Shown here in pieces: positions 54,693 to 64,000 of a DNA stretch of 64,000 nt. The notes under the pieces were generated by a model that worked only from the letters and a program-made list of their open reading frames with translations, was not told where the DNA came from and made no database searches. The translations under genes were made by a program, and so were the position numbers. Origin of the DNA: Prosapia bicincta (lineage: Eukaryota; Arthropoda; Insecta; Hemiptera; Cercopidae); assembly GCA_036971475.1 (NCBI GenBank), contig JBAIZL010000006.1, forward strand, positions 66,470,398 to 66,534,397, read 5' to 3'. The stretch's first letter is position 1, and every line of letters begins with the position of its first letter.

Positions 54693-55060
54693 CCTATTTT
54701 ATTTAAAATATTACTTTCCTTTAAGTTATATATTTAATTACTTTAACACTCTTTTGTCTCACTTTTAGGTTTCTAATTAATTAACTCCAATATCAATTTA
54801 CAAAAAAACAAAGGTGGACTCTTTAGGTTCTAGGTTATTAAAATAAAGTTTAATAATGACAGTGATAATTTCTCATTCTCTGTGGTCGTTATTATGGATC
54901 TTTTTATAAATTAGAACGTGGTGGAAAAAAACTATATTTATTATTTTATACTAAAGAATTTAAAATTGTTTTGAATTGACTGTTTATAAAGTTTTGTTAT
55001 ATGGCGTTTATATATATACATATGCTGATACGTATTCCTTCGAGGATGGAAAAACATGAT
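52530..55060. other. AT-rich stretch; second copy of the flanked (AT)n repeat
   Basis: 54,615-54,688 repeats the arrangement at 41,711-41,784 ('gtggatctaagatctagtt' then (AT)n). A GC-richer patch lies at 53,000-53,120, whose minus strand has AAG|GTAAGTG, a donor-like string, but no coding exon is evident upstream of it on that strand. No gene was recognised. Confidence 0.45.
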
Positions 55061-55065
55061 GACTA

Positions 55066-55300
55066 GTTAGTTATTATCTGGAGTACATCCGTTCATTCTG
55101 CAGTGCATAAATTCGCAGTTCCGACGTTTCACTAGAATCTCATCTAGCATTGACGAGGTGAAACCATCAACAGTAGAAGAGCGAGTCTACTGTTGTTGGG
55201 TTCACCTCGTCAATGTTAGATGCGATTCTAGCGAAACCTCGGAACTGCGAATTTATGCACTCCAGAATGAACGGATGTACTCCAGATAATAACAACTAAC
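55066..55300. mobile_element. Foldback element 3, about 235 bp hairpin
   Basis: Arms 55,066-55,177 and 55,186-55,300 are reverse complements with only a few mismatches and a small indel, separated by about 8 nt. Shared stretches include ATCTGGAGTACATCCGTTCA and TGCATAAATTCGCAGTTCCG. On the minus strand the left arm reads CTAGATGAGATTCTAGTGAA then ACGTCGG, a short CTAGA/TCTAG hairpin before a GAAACGTC box. There is no coding capacity. The structure is consistent with a foldback or MITE-type element. Confidence 0.85.
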
Positions 55301-55443
55301 CATATATATAACAACCTAGGTTATTCAAATATAAGAATATTTATTAATTTATATTTCGTTGATAAACAGTACCAACATCATCAGGAATGAATAATCTGTT
55401 GTTTTAGTTTATTAGACAAGAAAACATATTTTATATTTATGTA

Positions 55444-55446
<3 letters not shown>

Positions 55447-55526
<80 letters not shown>

Positions 55527-55539
55527 TTGTGTGTGTTTG

Positions 55540-55570
<31 letters not shown>

Positions 55571-55603
55571 ATATATATATAATGTTTTTACAAATGTGTA
55601 CAG

Positions 55604-55668
<65 letters not shown>
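55447..55668. repeat. Compound (AT)n(GT)n(AT)n microsatellite
   Basis: (AT)n 55,447-55,503, a GT-rich block with TTGT interruptions to about 55,571, then a short spacer and a second (AT)n at 55,604-55,668. Cys-Val and Tyr-Ile frames here are artefacts. Confidence 0.96.
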
Positions 55669-55669
<1 letters not shown>

Positions 55670-55670
<1 letters not shown>

Positions 55671-56570
55671 TTTAATATTTTTATTATGTTGTACGAATAT
55701 ATAGTTTTAATTAGTCTCAATCGATAGCACACAACGATTGTAGTCTATAACATGAATAGCTACCTTCCCATATTAGCTGAAGCCGTTAGAGAATAGGATC
55801 TACTGTCACAACCACTTGTAACAAAATAATAAATGTTGTATGATATAATAGTCAAAATTACGCTAGACATTTATCATTACATCTATCATCGAAAGCATTG
55901 TTTAACGAAATATATAAAAGTCAGACGTAAAAAAGAAATCCACGGATCACGCTCACTTTATTTTAGAATTTCCCTTAAATGACCGATGATGGTTGAGACT
56001 TTACAATACTTTATGAATAGGAAGGTTATTAAATAAAACAAACAGGGAAATTTTAAATGTGTAAATCCATCGCAAGACAACAGTTGGTCATACTTGCCTC
56101 CGAAAGCTTTACCTTGAACAATAGAAACACACGTAATACAAACGTAACCAAAATATCGGAACACATACCATGTACGATGCTATAAAGATCATATATATGT
56201 CAAGCCAATCTCAGATCAAAATTCGGTTTTCGTAATGAAATAACGTTCACTTAATATCGTACGTAGTGACGTAACCATAACGGAACTAACTATAGTGTTA
56301 TTATAATTGTATATTCCAGTTGTGTTTTCGTAACAATTTCTCTTCTCCTTAAGCAATGCATTCTCTCCAAGTTAGTTTCTACCTTGGGCAAAGTATCCTC
56401 GTTAGACGATAAAAAGGTCTTATTCCATGGAATAAGTGGTAGTGGATCGAGTACCTTAACTATGTTGATTCGAAGTAAAATATCTTCTCTTTATTATTCT
56501 GTGTCCCCTTTTTAACTCTTAATAAATTAGTATTATTGAAAAAATATTCTTTGAGCTTAGCTTGTGGGGT
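55670..56570. other. No gene recognised
   Basis: Ordinary AT-rich sequence with no supportable feature. Confidence 0.4.
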
Positions 56571-56575
56571 TATAT

Positions 56576-56816
56576 TAGAAACAAATAAAAACATACACAA
56601 AACTCACAAATTAATCATTTATTTACTCATACGCGTTTCAATGACCAAGTCATCATCATCAGTGAGTGTTACTACTACAAACTCTAACTTACAACAGTTG
56701 TAAGTTAGAGTTTGTAGTAGTAACACTCACTGATGATGATGACTTGGTCATTGAAACGCGTATGAGTAAATAAATGATTAATTTGTGAGTTTTGTGTATG
56801 TTTTTATTTGTTTCTA
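56576..56816. mobile_element. Foldback element 4: perfect 241-bp palindrome
   Basis: Left arm 56,576-56,695 and right arm 56,697-56,816 (120 bp each) are exact reverse complements around the single base at 56,696. I checked every base. The right arm contains CTGATGATGATGACTTGGTC followed by ATTGAAACGCG: a CTGATGA box, a small ATGAC/GTCAT hairpin and a GAAAC box. Perfect palindromes of this size are unstable and normally diverge, so this is either very young, maintained by conversion, or an assembly artefact. It has no reading frame of interest. Confidence 0.95.
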
Positions 56817-57384
56817 GTATTGTTGACATCATTTCCTGATTTTCTGTCTCTTCCATTTCCTTATTTATCATGTTCGTAGAACGAGAAATAATTTATTTTG
56901 CTTGTTGGTGTCTGAAGGAATATCTCTGTGCTGTAAAATAATAATTGTTTAAAAGCACTTACAATAATTGTTACAAGCACGAATTAATTAGTTCTCTGTG
57001 TCTTTCTACTTTCTGCAATTACACACAGATGCTGCTCGACACATAACTGCAGTCACAGATGCAGAAAATTACTTTCCTGAATGGATTTCTTAGCGAGAGA
57101 AGTATTTAGTCAAATATTGTCCTTGTTTCCATTTAGTTTTGTTTTATGTTTAACATATAAAATTCGATTTACCAAGTCTAGTAATAATAATATTGTTGCT
57201 GACAAGAAAGTTTTCTCTACCTTTACGTAAAATCTTCTCAAGGCTATGATGTCTTAGGTAATACATATCTAATGATACATTTTTTAAAACATTTACTTTC
57301 CAAATTGTGTTCCCGACATTTCCTTTGTATTTCCTAACTTTTTTTTATATCTTACGTAAATACGAAACGCCACAGAGGATAGGT

Positions 57385-57430
57385 GACCCCCCCCCCCACA
57401 CACACACACAGACACACACACACGCGCGCG
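57385..57430. repeat. C-run plus (CA)n/(CG)n microsatellite
   Basis: A run of C at about 57,388-57,397, then ACACAC with one GACA interruption, ending in CGCGCGCG at about 57,423-57,430. Confidence 0.95.
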
Positions 57431-57434
57431 TGCT

Positions 57435-59030
57435 GATCCCCCTCGGTTGCCTACTTGTCACGACCGATGAGTTACCTACTAGTCCTTGGTTTAAATTACG
57501 AAACTTATTGAAGTTGCAACGTTTATGTAATTTTAATGACATTTTAGGATTCTTCACATATTACCTTTATAATGTATAGGACAGACATGTGGTAATTATG
57601 TAACTTCTAAAGATAACAGAAAATATAACAGTTTTTAAATATCGATTTCCTATATTTATTAAATTACATTATGTATCCATTTATATTATTAATTCCTTAA
57701 TCTAATTTATTAAATATTGGAATTTGATATATAATAACTTATATTTAATATCAATATTTAAAACCATGTCACTTTTTTATCTTTAGAAGTGACATCAATT
57801 ACGCTGTATTTGACATATAAGTATAAAAATTAAAAAGTATAATCTAAAATTGTCTATAAAATTACCGAAACCTGACAGTTTAACAATTTTAGTTTTGTAG
57901 ACCAATACCTGGTGTAGGAGAAAATGGTCGGTTGCAGGTCATTTTTGTAGATGTCGGAAGTGCGGTGGTCGCTTAATCCTGCGTGGTTGCATAAGATGTA
58001 TCTGTGGTTCCTCTAGTTATTCGGTTCTATATCTCATGCCGGTCTAACGTAAACAGATTGCTGGAAAATAGTTTTTAAAAAACATTTCACTAAACTAAAG
58101 TGGCTGTGTAGTTTACTACAGTAACCAACGACTAGAGTATTTATTTTATTTCAATTGAACGACTTGAAATTGTTAGGTCGAGTTACATATTATAGAATTG
58201 TTTATTTTAGATATTTCACGCAAACTATTTACATTTTATCGTAGAAACTACAGTAGTCACGTATAAGCACAGCTGTTGTAGTTGATGGTTGTATTTCAGT
58301 AAAATACTTATAACTAGAAATTAAACTAGTTATTTTCATCATTGATTCATGACTTTAAAGAAATAATACAATTTATTGCAAATGAAGCAAAGTAACTGAT
58401 AAAGAAAATTATATACTGCAGACCATATATTTCCCTTGTATAACTTTGCTGTCAGATTTAAAGACGATATTCAGAAGCAAATATGTGCTTCCAGATAGTA
58501 GTTGGTAAAACTATTAGTTATATATGGCTACGTTTATATTATTCACAAGTTATGGCTACTTGACACCATATTGGTTAACTCCTTGTAGAACTTATTTTAT
58601 AAGGCGTTTGTTGTTTTATTACGAGTGGCTAAATTATATGGCTATTATTTGTTGCGAAAGTTTTTCAATCTTTCTGTATCTGTCAGCATTGCCATCAGAA
58701 CCTCAGTAGCCTATAAAATAATTTTATAAACTTGTTCGAATAATCAAGTTTGAAATATTTTAATTTATCTTGATGTTGCCTCCAAATGTGACAACGTTTC
58801 GTTTTTATAAAGAAAGACGTAGCTTCTGTCCAGGTGGTACTTTATTCCGAGGTTACGATTGTGTGTCCGAAACAACTTTAACTACCACAGAAAAGGTTCT
58901 GGCGTTTATACTCCAATTACAAATTGTTATGGGAATTTCATGTACTTTTCAATGACTTATACAAATCATATTTAAATTATATCAAGTGGTAAAGTCATAT
59001 AGAAGGAATACTATCTCATAAATACTAATG
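57435..59030. other. No gene recognised
   Basis: AT-rich, with a slightly GC-richer segment at 57,910-58,050. Open frames of about 60 codons at 58,524 and 58,770 (+) show no recognisable motif. Confidence 0.4.
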
Positions 59031-59039
59031 TAATAGGCA

Positions 59040-59965
<926 letters not shown>

Positions 59966-60319
59966 GCAATCTGTTGTTTACAAAATGTAAAGCCTACTAT
60001 TTTTTATTATTACTCCTGCGACGGCAACAGGTTTCTGTAACAGTGAGTGTAAAGGCAACGTAACGATATATAGCAAAGCATGATGTTTTCTAAAACTTCA
60101 AAGTTATTCGCCGTTAAATACCGTCACTATAAATAGCTGCTCTGCGTGTAAACCTACAAATGAAAATAAATACGCTAATTTATAGTAATCAAATTATTTT
60201 AATCCTGAATTTTAGAAAAAAATTCGCCAAACTCATACAAACTTATTTAATCAAAGAGTTAAATTTAAATTTCTGAAAACACTACTCTAAAGTTGTTAGC
60301 TTTGTTAGAGCAGCGTTTG

Positions 60320-60935
60320 AAGTTTAGAGTTAAGCTTATCGTTATGACAATGTAAACCGCTTAAGTGATGTAAATATACGGGTGCAGGCGTACAATACTA
60401 CAAAGGCTAAACACTGCTAATTATAGACGTTGTTTTGCTGAATGGCTGTTTGCATTGCGTGGCTTTTGGAGTTACCCATTTGTTCTATCTAAATTTAACT
60501 AATGTGGAAATCTGCCGATAGTTGATATTACAGTCGTGTTTCTTAAAAGTTGTAATAATATTTTTGGGCACTTTTGGTATTCTAGCAGCCAAAATCATAG
60601 GAGTCAACACGATTTTTCGTTGGATAAAAAGGACAATTCTATAAAAGGTTTCCTGCTAAGACTAACCTTCATATTCATCTTTTTATCTATTCTTTTTTGT
60701 AATATTATCGAAATAGAGTTTTATAAAAATAACGACGAATACATGAACACATAAAATAGCGTGCTAAGCAAATACAAGAGAAATAAGTTTATAGTTACGC
60801 TGTTAGCACCTTTGTGTAAAACAATTACCCCTATAAAGTTAAAGGGGGAGGATAAACAGCCCTCACTGGCAAATTTCACTTGTAGTCTGCCCATAAGTGC
60901 TATTTAATGTCCTAAGTTAAGATAATCCTTATTTA
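60320..60935. repeat. Dispersed repeat family P, copy 3
   Basis: Matches about 2,310-2,965 in order, diverged: 'gcttatcg', 'gcgtacaata', 'gttacgctgttagcacct', 'cccctataaag', and 'aagtgctatttaatgtcc'. A 72-codon frame at 60,536-60,754 lies in it with a hydrophobic stretch, but copy 1 does not preserve this frame, so I do not call it a gene. Confidence 0.6.
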
Positions 60936-60939
60936 ACTT

Positions 60940-63620
60940 TAGTTTAAAGATCACATTTACAAATATTACAAGATAATGTTCAGTATTTAGACATTGTTCC
61001 TTTCCTGGGACTATTTACTCGGTTAAGGTGTATTTACATTGTGAATTAAACGGTGACGTTGTATCTTCGATTCCTAGAATCAATACAAATTGTAATCTTT
61101 TAGTTTTTAACTAACTCTATAGAAACCCAAAATCTAGACACTGAGCATGGAAGAGGGGAAATAAAATGTTATGCACATCACTTATCAACTCATTTTATTT
61201 TACAATTCCAGTCGTTTATAATCTATGAATTTGAATTAGTAAAAAATTCAAATAATTAAATGTGTTTACAAAATTTATAATAATTTGAATGCATTTATAA
61301 GCTAAAAGTTGTCATTATCTTTCGAGAAAACATTACTATAAGTATCAAGCTGACTAGTGACAAGTTTTAATCATTTTAATTTGTTTTCCAAATGGTTTTC
61401 TTGAATGTATTGAATTTATTATTCTTTTCAAACATCATAATAAAAGTTAGTTTTGGGGTTTTTGACATTATAATACACTTTACATATTAAAAAAGGAAAT
61501 TTCAAAAAACGAACGAGAATGTATTCGAAAATGTAACAATATAGAACTAGAACCAAAATAAAATTGTGATTTGTTAGAAATAGATCAAATCACTGGTTAG
61601 TAGTGGCATCTGTAGGAAGAGATTAAAAACAAAGATTAAAGTAATATGCGGATCTTCGATGCGCGGTAGCTAGAACTCTTGCAACCGAAAGTTAACTTCT
61701 CTTAAAATCGGGATGTAGAAGGCAACGGTCGCTTCCAAGAGCGAGGAAAGGTTTGGTTTTAAATTTTTAATGTAGTAGTCATTTTTTTAATTTTTCGTTA
61801 TCAGAATGTAGAAGACAGCGCACGTCGCCAAGAGCGAAGATGGAACGCTGAGTTACTGAAGCCTTTTTCAAAATCATGACCTAGGGAATCTTGTAAGGTT
61901 TTTCCAATAGAAGGATGCGAGGCTACACCTTGTTAAAACAGCTAATTGAACAAATTTCAAAATTGAACTAAGTTCAAAAAATTTGGTGAACTATCACAAA
62001 ATTTAAATGCCTAAACAGTTTAATACAAAATTAATACACTTTAAATTTTTCAATACGTACATAAATGTATGTTTGCATTATTTGGTGCATTTGTTTTCAG
62101 TTTAAATTGTAAGAATTAATTATGAAAAGAACAAGCAAGCAAACTCGAAAACAGAGTCATTTCAGTCATTGATTTGATAATATGTAAATTTCCTCATAAG
62201 TCAAATATTAAATGTTCACTAATCAGTAACTAACGCAATGTCTAAGAAATATGTATTTTGGTTTGTAACTTTATAATTTTTTTGCTAAATAAAACATTTG
62301 GATTTGTTTTAATTGAAGATTAAGAGAGCAATTATTTAACCAGCACACAAATCCCATACATCTTAATTTAATGAGCCTTTAAACAATAATTTAATAAGAC
62401 TTTGCAGGCCATTTTCAAAATATGTAACTATAAACTGCAATATTTAAAACCAGCTTTAATTCATTAAAATTAGAGCTAACAAAAATAATAAAACAGTTAC
62501 AACATTATTTAACAATATTCGAATCTCGAGGTTGATCAGCGGTTTCTTCAAATATAGGTAATCAACAGGTTATGTTATTATCATTTTTCTATACGAAAGT
62601 TAAATTTATATAAAAATGTTTCAATAAATTCAATAATCTATTTTCACTTCTGTGTGATCCTACTACACTTTGTATGTAAATAAGAGCAAAGTACGATATA
62701 TACCTATAGTATTTGATATTATTGTTTAATATACTGATGGTATATACAACATTCCATCGTGTAAACTCGATAATGATATTGAGACTTAAACAAAATTCAT
62801 TAAATAGATTATTACCTGTGTTTATATTTATAGAGCTAGTTTATTAAAATTTACAATTTTATTTCACCTACTCTCTCGAGTTCTAATAAGGTTTCAATAA
62901 AACAATAAACATTATTTTAATAAAAATAAATTAATTTAATATTATTAAAATGTATTTAATAATTTTATTAATTTATGTTATTATAATGAACACTTATACA
63001 TTACATATCTATATGTATTTTACGAGTTTAGTAAATTTTAGTAAATATTAAAAGATTATGTTACGCTCTTTTCGGTTTCTGAATGACTTGGATTATTGTA
63101 TTGTATTAATAGGTTTAATTAAAGTTACATTTTTTGGGGGCATTTTTACCATCGAAATGTATTTTGAATTTTTTTGATATTTTTCATGTATTTATTTATA
63201 AATATTCACGTTTCTTTTGTGAATATCAATATTTAAACTTGACATATTACACTATCTAAGCATTATAATATATAATATAAGTATAATATAATAAGCAGTA
63301 TAATATAAGCATTGGGTGACGTTATTTCAAAACATTGTCGGAACTGTATTTTTCGAATGTATCTATTGGATTTTATCAACTTTATATTGTTTTATAAAAA
63401 TAATGTTTATTGTTTTTAATTTAAATAATGTATTTGGCATTAATAAATTAAATACAGTACAGGTAGCAAATAGGAGCAAATAAATATCTACTATCAAATA
63501 TTATTATGCAATTTAACTTATAAATAAATATCCGGACTTGACATGTTTTCGAAACCGCATTTAATATGTTGGATTATTATAAGAGACACAAACTATATCA
63601 TCAACTATCTTACGAACTAT
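60940..63620. other. Very AT-rich stretch with a small direct repeat
   Basis: At about 61,711-61,746 and 61,805-61,840, 'atgtagaag-ca' ... 'cgc-tccaagagcgaa/gg' occurs twice, about 95 bp apart. No gene was recognised. Confidence 0.45.
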
Positions 63621-63629
63621 TTATTCACT

Positions 63630-63955
63630 AGTTTTGGGGATGTCTTTTCGATTACAAAAGCCATCTTTACGCTTGTGAATGTGACGTCACTATAGAATCT
63701 ATTTTCCCTATATACTGCAATACTTCATAATTTCTTATAAGATAAGAAATTTTAAATATTTTTATAACTTCTGGACCAAAAACTGTACAGATAGTGGAAA
63801 CATTTACGTTCACACTTTCACTAAGTTAAGGCCTACGACTAATGTTGGGGGTATCTGCTGGTCCCTTCTTTTACGATAACCATATTCAGGCTTGTGTGTG
63901 TGACGTCTTTAGGGACTGTATTTTCTATATGTACAGCTTTACTACGGAACTTACG
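63630..63955 (+). repeat. Direct repeat, about 205 bp apart, each with TGACGTC
   Basis: About 63,636-63,735 and 63,843-63,940 share 'ttgggg-t-tct', 'ttacga-aa-ccat', 'gcttgtg--tgtgacgtc' and 'ct-tattttc-ctatat'. TGACGTC is the CRE half-site palindrome core; it also occurs at 31,262. The second copy runs towards the window edge, so an array may continue beyond it. Confidence 0.6.
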
Positions 63956-64000
63956 TAGAATCAATTTAACTATTGCCATAGCGAGAAGTTCTATTTTGGT

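Noticed and set aside
60536..60754. 72-codon frame with a hydrophobic segment, resembling a small membrane protein
   Set aside because: It lies in repeat family P and the frame is not kept in the copy at 2.5 kb.

Overview
This is 64 kb of AT-rich eukaryotic (animal) intergenic or intronic DNA, roughly 30% G+C by eye. I found no intact protein-coding gene, rRNA gene, convincing tRNA gene, CRISPR array or bacterial-type operon. The recognisable coding traces are three decayed transposable-element fragments: an IS630/Tc1/mariner-type transposase (about 10.4-10.8 kb, +), the RNase H-containing 3' end of a non-LTR retrotransposon (about 50.7-51.4 kb, +), and part of a second non-LTR reverse transcriptase (about 59.0-60.0 kb, -). 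Their protein flavour, together with long (AT)n, (GT)n and (GATA)n arrays, suggests an arthropod; chelicerates or hemipterans fit, but the species cannot be fixed from the sequence alone.

The layout is dominated by old duplications. A block at about 8.3-17.7 kb recurs diverged at about 20.2-29.7 kb (family D). A 2.9-kb block at 34.7-37.6 kb recurs at 47.95-51.5 kb (family Y), with the RNase H element inserted only in the second copy, so the first copy is an empty site. A 1.1-kb block at 37.6-38.7 kb recurs at 45.1-46.2 kb (family X). A further family (P) links 2.2-3.0, 19.8-20.2 and 60.3-60.9 kb. Within D and X, short islands are far better conserved between copies than their surroundings: 89 bp with 2 mismatches at 12,970/24,716, and about 290 bp with about 13 differences at 38.28/45.78 kb, the latter including a TATA-like box.

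Four inverted-repeat (foldback) structures stand out: 30.3-30.6 kb, 42.3-43.0 kb, 55.07-55.30 kb, and a perfect 241-bp palindrome at 56,576-56,816. Three of the four, plus a cluster at 39.9-40.7 kb, carry a recurring module resembling CTGAnG(A)-hairpin-GAAACG. This looks like the catalytic core layout of the hammerhead ribozymes known from Penelope-like retroelements, but I could not close stems I and III, so it stays a hypothesis.

The only non-transposon candidate exon is at 39,003-39,146 (+): a strong-looking splice acceptor, a locally GC-richer open frame of 47 codons, a stop codon, and AATAAA signals downstream. I see no evidence of a complete new biological system here. The most useful leads are the palindrome, the hammerhead-like modules, the conserved islands and the candidate exon. 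Identity figures come from reading the sequence by eye and should be treated as approximate.
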